This document shows positions 1 through 6,231 of a stretch of DNA of 7,784 nucleotides, piece after piece. Both the position numbers and the translations under genes were made by a program. Below the pieces are notes generated by a model. It made no database searches. It saw only the letters and a program-made list of their open reading frames with translations, and was not told the origin of the DNA. Position 1 is the stretch's first letter, and every line of letters begins with the position of its first letter. This DNA is from Candidatus Woesearchaeota archaeon (lineage in GTDB: Archaea; Nanobdellota; Nanobdellia; Woesearchaeales; WAPY01), in NCBI GenBank assembly GCA_015520525.1, contig WAPY01000025.1:1-7784 (forward strand). Direction: 5' to 3'.

Positions 1-258
1 AACCAGAACAAACCTGTTTTTTACACAGGAGATATTTATGATGTTTATAAAAAACTCTGCGATGTTATTAACTTGAGGCCTTTAACTCAAAGGAGGGTTT
101 CAGATATTATTGGAGAATTGGACATGCTTGGTATTATTCATGCGAGAATCATCTCAAAAGGCAGGTACGGGAGAACAAGGGAAATTACTGTTGCAACATC
201 AAAGGAAATAACTAAAAAAATAGAAAACATTTTGAAAGAATCTTTAGGCGTAAAGTGA
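1..258 (+). CDS. orc1/cdc6: Orc1/Cdc6 replication initiator, C-terminal winged-helix fragment (5' end outside window)
   Basis: The frame is open from base 1 to the TGA at 256-258 and gives 85 residues, so the gene enters from the left. Only the C-terminal DNA-binding winged helix is visible. Its recognition-helix motif LTQRRVSD is at fragment residues 28-35, followed by ELDMLGII and then the wing motif GRYGRT at 54-59 with REI after it. These are hallmarks of archaeal Orc1/Cdc6, which binds origin recognition boxes and loads the MCM helicase. The AAA+ ATPase domain must lie upstream, out of view. A TTG at 73 could be read as a start, but it falls inside the conserved helix and is not one. The gene is followed after 4 bases by the PolD small subunit, an arrangement known from Pyrococcus. 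In many archaea the replication origin lies just upstream of this gene, so an origin is expected beyond the left edge (inference). Family call very likely. Confidence 0.93.
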   Translation, partial: NQNKPVFYTGDIYDVYKKLCDVINLRPLTQRRVSDIIGELDMLGIIHARIISKGRYGRTREITVATSKEITKKIENILKESLGVK

Positions 259-262
259 TAGT

Positions 263-1765
263 ATGGCTGATAATTTTTTCTTGGGAAAATCGAAGAAGGA
301 GATAATTTCTTTTTTCTTTAGCCATAACATTCTTGTGAATCCATCCTTTGCTGATAAAATCTCTAACGGGGAGGTGGTTTTGTCAAAAAATTTTGTTGAT
401 TTTGCAATACAAAAAAGAATAACTGTCTTGGACGATTCTTCATATAAGAAACTGGTTGACCTTAACAAAGTTTTGTTTGACACTTCAAAGGGTGAAGGTT
501 ATTCTGTTAAGGTTTTGGCAAGTTATCCTGAAAACGCAGGTAAGAAAGAATTTAAAGATTTTGTTAGGCATTACAATTTAAGGTATCATCAACTTCAAAA
601 CTTGTTGAAGAATAGACAGGAGCTCTCCCATTTAAAGAGCGTAAGCAAGGTTCTCAGTTCTCGAGACAGATCCCCATGTTCTATTATTGCAATGGTTGAT
701 GAGAAAACTGAAAGCAAGAAAGGAACTTCCATCTCTCTTTTGGTTGAGGACCCAACCGGCGAAATTAAAGTTATTGTCAAGAGTAAGAATAAAGAAATGT
801 ATGACCTTGCGGTTAATCTTCCTCTTGATTCCGTTGTCGGCTTCTCAGGTTCTTCAGATGGAAGAATCTTCTTCGCAAATTCTATTATTATTCCTGATAT
901 TCCTCAAGCGCCCATGAAAAAAGCCCCAGAAGATGTTTACGCTGTTTTCTTATCGGATATTCATTATGGCTCAAAGAAATTTTTGGAGGATGATTTTAAC
1001 AGGTTTATTCAATGGATTCGCGGCGAGCTTGGAGATGAGAAACAGAGAGAAGTTGCCTCAAAGACGAAGTACATTTTTGTTGTAGGAGATTTAGTGGATG
1101 GTGTGGGAATTTATAGAGGCCAAGATTCAGACCTTAAAATTCCAGATATTTATGAGCAGTATAAGGGAGTTGCTGAGCTTTTGAATAAAATACCAAAAGA
1201 CAAGGCGATTATTATAATTCCAGGAAACCACGACGCTGACCGTCTTGCAGAACCACAACCGCCTCTCCCTAAAAAATTTGCGGCTCCTCTTTATGAATTA
1301 GAAAATGCTTTTCTCTTGAGCAACCCTTCTTATGTTAACATTCATTCCTCTCCAAATTTTCCAGGTTTCAATGTTTTGCTTTATCATGGTTTCAGCTTTG
1401 ATTATTATGTCGCTACAATCCCCAAAATTATCGCTCAAGGCGGCTATGATAATCCTGAAGCTATAATGAAATTTTTATTGCAGTTTAGGCATTTAGCTCC
1501 CGAGCACGGCTCCTCTGTTTTCGCGCCGGCTTATGATAAAGACCCGATGGTTATCGATTTAGTTCCTGATTTTTTTGTAAGCGGTCACATTCATAAAACT
1601 TCAATTTCAAATTATAAGAATGTTACATTGGTTTGTGGGAGCTGCTGGCAGGCGAGGACTGCCTTTCAAGAGAAGGTGGGGCATCATCCCGAACCTTCGC
1701 GAGTTCCAATTGTTAATTTAAAAACTAGAAAATTTAAAATTTTGAAATTTTCCTCAAATAAGTAG
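263..1765 (+). CDS. polB: DNA polymerase D small subunit DP1 (3'-5' proofreading exonuclease)
   Basis: This 500-residue protein is the exonuclease subunit of the archaeal replicative polymerase PolD. It starts with a short helical N-terminal region (about 9-33). An OB-fold spans about 138-213, and an MRE11-like calcineurin phosphodiesterase domain spans about 225-495. All expected metal-binding motifs are visible: SDIHYG (D232, H234), GDLVDG (D276), GNHD (N322, H323), YHG (H375) and GHIH (H442, H444). The proofreading site therefore looks intact, unlike the inactivated eukaryotic B subunits. The ATG at 263 follows the upstream stop by 4 bases. A weak Shine-Dalgarno-like AGTGA at 254-258 overlaps that stop, which suggests translational coupling. 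The next gene encodes its partner DP2. The region between about 35 and 135 is less conserved and probably a linker. The symbol polB follows one archaeal naming scheme and should not be confused with family B polymerase. Confidence 0.97.
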   Translation: MADNFFLGKSKKEIISFFFSHNILVNPSFADKISNGEVVLSKNFVDFAIQKRITVLDDSSYKKLVDLNKVLFDTSKGEGYSVKVLASYPENAGKKEFKDFVRHYNLRYHQLQNLLKNRQELSHLKSVSKVLSSRDRSPCSIIAMVDEKTESKKGTSISLLVEDPTGEIKVIVKSKNKEMYDLAVNLPLDSVVGFSGSSDGRIFFANSIIIPDIPQAPMKKAPEDVYAVFLSDIHYGSKKFLEDDFNRFIQWIRGELGDEKQREVASKTKYIFVVGDLVDGVGIYRGQDSDLKIPDIYEQYKGVAELLNKIPKDKAIIIIPGNHDADRLAEPQPPLPKKFAAPLYELENAFLLSNPSYVNIHSSPNFPGFNVLLYHGFSFDYYVATIPKIIAQGGYDNPEAIMKFLLQFRHLAPEHGSSVFAPAYDKDPMVIDLVPDFFVSGHIHKTSISNYKNVTLVCGSCWQARTAFQEKVGHHPEPSRVPIVNLKTRKFKILKFSSNK

Positions 1766-1768
1766 GTG
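1764..1768 (+). promoter_or_regulatory. Ribosome binding site that decides the DP2 start
   Basis: AGGTG shares two bases with the TAG stop of DP1 (1763-1765). It matches the archaeal anti-Shine-Dalgarno core and leaves a 6-base spacer to TTG at 1775. The in-frame GTG at 1766 overlaps the site itself and so is an unlikely start. Ribosomes finishing DP1 would stop on the site used to begin DP2. Confidence 0.55.
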
Positions 1769-1774
1769 GTTTAT

Positions 1775-4700
1775 TTGATAATAGCAAGTGAAAAAATGAA
1801 GGAATATTTTGATTATTTGACGAAGAACCTTGATAAAGCTTACTCTGTGGCTACAGAAGCTCGTAAGAAAGGCTATGACCCTGAAGACTCTGTTAATATC
1901 CCTATCGCTAAAAACATGGCTCAGCGTGTGGAGGGTTTAATATCTGCTGTTGCCCCTCAGCTTGTAGGCTCAGGAGTTACTGATAGAATTGTTGAGTTGG
2001 AGAAGCAGTATTCTCCTTTGGATTGGAGGGTTGCTTTAATTATTGCGAAGGAAGTCGCCCATGAGAAGTTCTGCAAGTTCTCCTCACGAAAGGAAGCTTT
2101 AGAAGTGGGAATAAGAACAGGATTCACTTACCATACTGTTGGTGTTGTTGCGGCTCCGCTTGAAGGTCTTGTTGGTATCAAGATAAAAAAGCGCAGGGAC
2201 GGCAAGGAGTACATAGCTGTTTATTATGCCGGGCCTATCAGAGGCGCAGGCGGAACTGCGTCGGCGTTCTCAGTTTTACTGACAGATTATGTTGCTAAAA
2301 GTTTCGGCTACTCTTCTTATGACCCTGATGAAAACGAGGCGAAGAGGTATGTTGTTGAGTTGACTGATTATCATGAGCGTGTTACCAACTTGCAGTATAG
2401 GCCGAGTGATGAAGAAATTTTATTCCTCGCAAGCCATCTTCCTGTTGAAGTCAGCGGTGATCCCACTGAGTCCATGGATGTTTCCAACTTTAAGAACCTG
2501 CCTCGTGTTGAGACAAACAAGATTCGCGGGGGAGTTGCTTTAGTTATGTCTATGATTGCTTTGAAGGCTCCAAAACTTTTGAAGCAGATTAAGAAATGGG
2601 GTCATGATTTTGGTTTGGAGGATTGGGATTTTCTCTATGAATTTGTTGATTTGCAGAAGAAGAAGAAGGCAGAAGCCGGCAAGTCCTCAGAGAAAAAGTC
2701 TGATGAGAATTCTCATAAGAAGATAACTCCTGATTATACTTTTATAGCTGATCTGGTTGCAGGCAGGCCTGTTTTCTCTTACCCTCTTAGGTCGGGAGGT
2801 TTTAGGTTGAGGTACGGCCATGCAAGAACGAGCGCTTTCTCCGCAGCTTCCATTCATCCTTCTACTATGGTTGTTTTGGATGATTTTATTGCTGTTGGAA
2901 CTCAGCTTAAATTGGAGAGGCCAGGCAAGGCGGCTTCTATGAGCGCCTGCGACACTTTAGAACCGCCGACAGTTTTGTTGAATGATGGGACTGTTCTGAA
3001 ATTAAAATCTGTTGTTGAGGCTAAGAGGGTTAAGGATAAAATAAAGGAAGTTATTTACTTAGGTGATATCTTAATATCTTACGGCGACTTTCTTGATAGA
3101 GGCCATAAACTTGTGCCTGTGGGTTATTGTCCTGAATGGTATGTTTTAGAAATTAAAAAGGCTTTTGACGAGCATAAAATTGATTACTCATCAAATGAAT
3201 CTTTCTCAAAATTCTGCAGGGAGAACAATCTTAATTTTGATTCTTTAAACTCTTTTCTTAAAGACCCTCTTCATGTAATAATCCCTTTTGAGGATTCTGC
3301 GAAATTATCTTTAATGTTTGGCGTTCCTTTAGAGCCTGAATTCACTCATTATTATTCTCAAGTTGATGCTGATTTGTCTAAAGCTTTGATAGAATCATTT
3401 AATTCCGCTTCTGCAGAATTTGATGAAGAACTGTTTTCTTTTAATGGACTCTCATTCTTTAAGCTTAGAAAGTTGCTTTTCAAGAAATCAAGAGATGTTA
3501 AGAGGGCTCTTGAGCTTTTAGGCGTCCCTCATTCTTTGGTTGCCAATGAAAAGATTTTTGTTAAAGGGGACTACGCTTCTTCGCTGTTTTATTCTTTCGG
3601 CTTTTCAAAGGATTCTTTTGAAGATGAAAATTTGAGGAGAAAGCACGTTGACAGCTTGCTTGCTAAACTTTCATCATCTGAAAATCTCCTCGAAGTTGTC
3701 GATGGGTTGTTGTTTAAAATAAGGGACAAGGCAGGGACTTTTATAGGAGCCAGGATGGGCAGGCCTGAGAAAGCCAAGATGAGAAAATTGACTGGAAGCC
3801 CGCACATATTATTTCCCGTTGGTGATTCTGGCGGCAGGATGAGGTCTTTTCAATCTGCTCTTGAGAAAGGCTTTATCATAGCTGATTTCCCCATGTATCA
3901 TTGTCCAAAATGCGACAGGGACACAATTTACCCTGTGTGTGAAGTTTGCGGTTCAAAAACAAAAAGAAAGTATTTGTGCGATGGTGTTGAAACTTTTGAT
4001 CCCAACTGTGAGGGCAGGCTTTCCACTCATAAGGTTCAAAAGATTGACATAAAGCATTATTTTAAGTATGCTCTTGACAAGATTGGAGATAAGGTTTATC
4101 CTGACTTAATAAAGGGGGTTAGAGGAACTTCAAATAAGGATCACACTCCTGAGAATTTGATTAAAGGAATTCTCAGAGCGAAGTATGATATTTATGTTAA
4201 TAAGGACGGCACGACTCGTTTTGACATGACCGAACTCCCCATAACTCATTTTAAACCTAAGGAAATTTCTGTTCCTGTTGAGAAATTAATATCTTTGGGT
4301 TATGATAAGGATGTTTACGGCAATCCTTTAGTTTCGGATGATCAAATTTTGGAGTTGAAGCCTCAGGATGTTATACTTCCAGGTAAGGCGATTGTTGAGG
4401 AGGCTGCAGATTCTGTTCTCTTTAGAGTTTCAAAGTTCGTTGATGAGGAGTTGGAAAAATTGTATGGGGTTGAACCTTTTTATAATCTTAAATCTCCTTC
4501 TGATCTGGTTGGTCATTTAGTCATAGGCTTGGCTCCTCATACTTCTGCAGGGATTTTAGGAAGAATCATAGGTTTTTCTCACCTTCAAGCTATGCTCGCT
4601 CATCCTCTTTATCATGCTGCTATGCGTAGGGATTGTGATGGCGATGAAGCTTGTGTTATTCTTTTAGAGGATGCTCTTCTCAACTTTTCCAGGCAGTATC

Positions 4701-5386
4701 TTCCTGACACTAGAGGAGCTAGAACTATGGACGCTCCTTTAGTTTTGACATCCATCCTCAATCCGAGTGAAGTTGATGATATGGTTCATAAGATGGAGAC
4801 CGTTTTCTCTTATCCTTTGGAGCTTTACGAAGCTGCTTTGGAGTATAAACAGCCTTGGGAGGTTAAGATCGACAAGGTTGGGGATCGTCTTAACACTCCT
4901 TTGCAGTATGAGCACATGGGCTTTACCCACGACACTGAGAACATAAACAATGGAACCTTGTGCTCGGCTTACAAGACTCTGCCGACGATGAAGGATAAAA
5001 TTAAAGGGCAGATGCATGTCGCTGAAATTGTCAGGGCTGTCAACTCTGGTGATGTGGCGAGTTTGGTTATCAACAAACATCTCTTAAAGGACATCCGCGG
5101 AAATTTGAGAAAGTTCTCCAAGCAGGGTTTCAGGTGTGTCAATTGCAACAAAAAATTCAGGAGGTTTCCTTTGAATGGACGGTGCGACGCTTGCGGCGGC
5201 AAGATTATTTTCACAATATCTGAAGGTTCTGTTATGAAGTATTTGGAGCCTAGTTTGGAGCTTGTTAAAAATTATGATTTGGATGATTACACAAAGGAAA
5301 GTTTGGAAGTTACAAAGTTTATGATTGAATCAATGTTCGGTAAGGATGAGAATAAGCAGGAATCATTGAAGAAATGGTTCGGTTGA
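1775..5386 (+). CDS. polC: DNA polymerase D large subunit DP2 (catalytic)
   Basis: This is the polymerase subunit of the archaeal PolD replicase, a two-barrel enzyme related in fold to multisubunit RNA polymerase. Residues are numbered from the GTG at 1766, the longest frame (1206 aa). The N-terminal region includes GPIRGAGGTASA (156-167). A charged, probably disordered insert lies at about 297-319. The first zinc module has C713, C716, C725, C728, C738 and C748. The catalytic loop CDGD has D958 and D960, matching the metal-binding aspartates of Pyrococcus DP2. A second zinc module has C1124, C1127, C1140 and C1143. The last residues QESLKKWFG (1198-1206) fit a PCNA-binding PIP box. No intein interrupts the catalytic loop, a known intein site in other archaea. 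Start choice: AGGTG at 1764-1768 sits 6 bases before TTG 1775, which I prefer. GTG 1766 lies inside that ribosome binding site, and ATG 1796 is a further alternative. The symbol polC is not the bacterial Pol III gene. Confidence 0.96.
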   Translation: MIIASEKMKEYFDYLTKNLDKAYSVATEARKKGYDPEDSVNIPIAKNMAQRVEGLISAVAPQLVGSGVTDRIVELEKQYSPLDWRVALIIAKEVAHEKFCKFSSRKEALEVGIRTGFTYHTVGVVAAPLEGLVGIKIKKRRDGKEYIAVYYAGPIRGAGGTASAFSVLLTDYVAKSFGYSSYDPDENEAKRYVVELTDYHERVTNLQYRPSDEEILFLASHLPVEVSGDPTESMDVSNFKNLPRVETNKIRGGVALVMSMIALKAPKLLKQIKKWGHDFGLEDWDFLYEFVDLQKKKKAEAGKSSEKKSDENSHKKITPDYTFIADLVAGRPVFSYPLRSGGFRLRYGHARTSAFSAASIHPSTMVVLDDFIAVGTQLKLERPGKAASMSACDTLEPPTVLLNDGTVLKLKSVVEAKRVKDKIKEVIYLGDILISYGDFLDRGHKLVPVGYCPEWYVLEIKKAFDEHKIDYSSNESFSKFCRENNLNFDSLNSFLKDPLHVIIPFEDSAKLSLMFGVPLEPEFTHYYSQVDADLSKALIESFNSASAEFDEELFSFNGLSFFKLRKLLFKKSRDVKRALELLGVPHSLVANEKIFVKGDYASSLFYSFGFSKDSFEDENLRRKHVDSLLAKLSSSENLLEVVDGLLFKIRDKAGTFIGARMGRPEKAKMRKLTGSPHILFPVGDSGGRMRSFQSALEKGFIIADFPMYHCPKCDRDTIYPVCEVCGSKTKRKYLCDGVETFDPNCEGRLSTHKVQKIDIKHYFKYALDKIGDKVYPDLIKGVRGTSNKDHTPENLIKGILRAKYDIYVNKDGTTRFDMTELPITHFKPKEISVPVEKLISLGYDKDVYGNPLVSDDQILELKPQDVILPGKAIVEEAADSVLFRVSKFVDEELEKLYGVEPFYNLKSPSDLVGHLVIGLAPHTSAGILGRIIGFSHLQAMLAHPLYHAAMRRDCDGDEACVILLEDALLNFSRQYLPDTRGARTMDAPLVLTSILNPSEVDDMVHKMETVFSYPLELYEAALEYKQPWEVKIDKVGDRLNTPLQYEHMGFTHDTENINNGTLCSAYKTLPTMKDKIKGQMHVAEIVRAVNSGDVASLVINKHLLKDIRGNLRKFSKQGFRCVNCNKKFRRFPLNGRCDACGGKIIFTISEGSVMKYLEPSLELVKNYDLDDYTKESLEVTKFMIESMFGKDENKQESLKKWFG

Positions 5387-5390
5387 GGTG
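5385..5390 (+). promoter_or_regulatory. Ribosome binding site of the DUF424 gene, merged with the DP2 stop
   Basis: GAGGTG begins inside the TGA stop of DP2 (5384-5386) and is followed by GGAGG and then ATG at 5396. It is a strong archaeal Shine-Dalgarno sequence and supports both the ATG 5396 start and cotranslation with DP2. Confidence 0.65.
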
Positions 5391-5395
5391 GGAGG

Positions 5396-5698
5396 ATGTT
5401 AATTGTTAAGAAGCATTTTGATAATGGGCGGTTGATACTTGCGGTTTGTGATCCTGAGCTTGTTGGTTTGGTTTTTGAGGATAAAAATATAGTTCTTGAT
5501 TTGTCGAAGAGTTTCTACAGGGGCGATTTAACTCCCAATGATGTTGTTGAGTCTTTAATGAAGGAGGCTTACATAATGAATTTGGTCGGTGAGCATTCTG
5601 TCAAGCTTGCCTTGGACAATAATTTGATATCAAAAGAACTTGTTTTTAGAATAAAAAATGTGCCTTACGCTTATTATGTTAATGACGCTCTTAAGTAA
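5396..5698 (+). CDS. DUF424 family protein, conserved archaeal, function unknown
   Basis: This 100-residue protein matches my memory of the archaeal DUF424 family (COG2412) along its full length. The features are an N-terminal MLIVKKH strand, AVCDPELVG (about 17-25), VLDLSKSFYRGD (about 33-44), a central helix with EAYIMNLVGEHSV, and a C-terminal strand FRIKNVPYAYYV. It is small, soluble and without a signal peptide, membrane segment or metal-binding cysteine cluster. Structures exist for family members, but I know of no established biochemical role. The gene begins 9 bases after the DP2 stop with a strong ribosome binding site, so it is almost surely cotranscribed with PolD. Its 3' end lies one base from the end of aIF2-beta on the other strand. 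The context suggests a housekeeping role near replication or translation, which is inference only. Family assignment is by eye and fairly sure; function is not known. Confidence 0.85.
   Translation: MLIVKKHFDNGRLILAVCDPELVGLVFEDKNIVLDLSKSFYRGDLTPNDVVESLMKEAYIMNLVGEHSVKLALDNNLISKELVFRIKNVPYAYYVNDALK
5653..5658 (-). terminator. Candidate U-tract terminator for aIF2-beta
   Basis: A run of six A on the + strand reads as T6 on the - strand, 42 bases past the aIF2-beta stop and inside the DUF424 coding region. Archaeal RNA polymerase can terminate on short U-tracts without a hairpin. No stem-loop was seen. The only support is position and composition. Confidence 0.3.
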
Positions 5699-5699
5699 A

Positions 5700-6110
5700 T
5701 TATATTCTTGGAACGGGCCTTTTAGCTCCGCAGGCTAGACACCTTATAAACCACATGTTGCCTTCCTTCTCAAGCTTTGTATCAGGTTTTCCGCACACTG
5801 GGCAGAATACATATATTCTCGTGTATTTTTTTATTTTCTCATTTATTTGAACTGCTGAAACTTTTCTCCCAAGAATTAATGTGCCGTGGTGAAGCTCTCC
5901 AGGAGTTGCGAGTTCTTTTAGTATAAATTTCATCAGATGCTCGGGTTTCCTATCCAAGGTTGATGCTATGCTTCCAAAGTTGCTTATTATGGTTCTGTTT
6001 CCTTGTATATGTCCTTTTACCTTCGGAACTTCAAATCTTGCGGTCTCATTTATCTTTTCAGGTATCTTCTCTTCAGCCCGATTCAGCATCTCCTCGTAAT
6101 TCATATTCAT
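5700..6110 (-). CDS. eif2b: Translation initiation factor aIF2 subunit beta
   Basis: This 136-residue protein is the beta subunit of the heterotrimeric archaeal aIF2, which brings initiator tRNA to the small ribosomal subunit. The order of parts is typical. An N-terminal helix (about 4-19) contacts the gamma subunit in known structures. A central alpha/beta domain (about 25-98) carries GNRTIISNF and the helix RKPEHLMKFILKELATPGEL. A C-terminal zinc ribbon has C103, C106, C124 and C127 in CPVCGKPDT and CLACGAKRPV. The length is normal for archaea. The first ATG (6110-6108) is taken as the start, but a second ATG at 6104-6102 fits the distance to the TATA-like element better, so the protein may be two residues shorter. 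No Shine-Dalgarno is visible, in keeping with a leaderless or nearly leaderless transcript. The gene is divergent from the SpoIIM gene and convergent with DUF424, so it forms its own transcription unit. Confidence 0.96.
   Translation of the reverse strand: MNMNYEEMLNRAEEKIPEKINETARFEVPKVKGHIQGNRTIISNFGSIASTLDRKPEHLMKFILKELATPGELHHGTLILGRKVSAVQINEKIKKYTRIYVFCPVCGKPDTKLEKEGNMWFIRCLACGAKRPVPRI
5826..5837 (+). terminator. Candidate U-tract terminator for the orc1-polD-DUF424 operon
   Basis: T7-A-T4 on the + strand lies about 130 bases past the DUF424 stop, within the antisense of aIF2-beta. With a one-base gap between the convergent genes, any terminator must lie inside the opposing gene. This is the longest T tract I see soon after the operon end. 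There is no hairpin, and the support is composition only. Confidence 0.3.
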
Positions 6111-6125
6111 TAAGCTTAAGCGTTT

Positions 6126-6141
6126 CTTTTTAAATTTTGTG
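6126..6141 (-). promoter_or_regulatory. Archaeal promoter (BRE/TATA-like) for aIF2-beta
   Basis: Read on the - strand, this is ACAAAA followed by TTTAAAAAG, with the TTTAAA core at 6134-6129. Its centre is about 21 bases from the first ATG (6110) and about 27 from the second (6104). Archaeal start sites usually lie about 25 bases from the TATA centre. This suggests a leaderless or very short leader transcript, perhaps starting at the second ATG. Confidence 0.5.
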
Positions 6142-6194
6142 TTTATCTGCTTTTGTTCCTTCTTCTATTTTACACTTACTCCTCAGAAATTGCT

Positions 6195-6210
6195 CAAAAG
6201 TTTTTTAAAA
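6195..6210 (+). promoter_or_regulatory. Archaeal promoter (BRE/TATA-like) for the SpoIIM-family gene
   Basis: CAAAAG followed by TTTTTTAAAA resembles a BRE plus TATA box. The TTTAAA core (6204-6209) is centred about 25 bases before ATG 6232, the usual distance to an archaeal start site. The transcript would be leaderless, and this argues against the longer frame starting at GTG 6139. Confidence 0.55.
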
Positions 6211-6231
6211 ACTTCTTTCCTCAGTGTGTTT

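Noticed and set aside
73..258. A separate 61-residue gene starting at TTG 73
   Set aside because: The frame is open from base 1 and the conserved Orc1/Cdc6 winged helix begins before 73, so this is only the end of a longer gene.
4633..4650. A possible intein at the DP2 catalytic loop
   Set aside because: The CDGD loop is continuous with its flanking conserved residues, so no insertion is present.
4739..5214. Open frames on the - strand inside DP2
   Set aside because: They lie antisense to highly conserved polymerase sequence, and their translations show no recognisable domain.
6139..6231. An N-terminal extension of the SpoIIM-family protein from GTG 6139
   Set aside because: It would add 31 residues not seen in the family, has no ribosome binding site, and covers the TATA-like element that fits ATG 6232.
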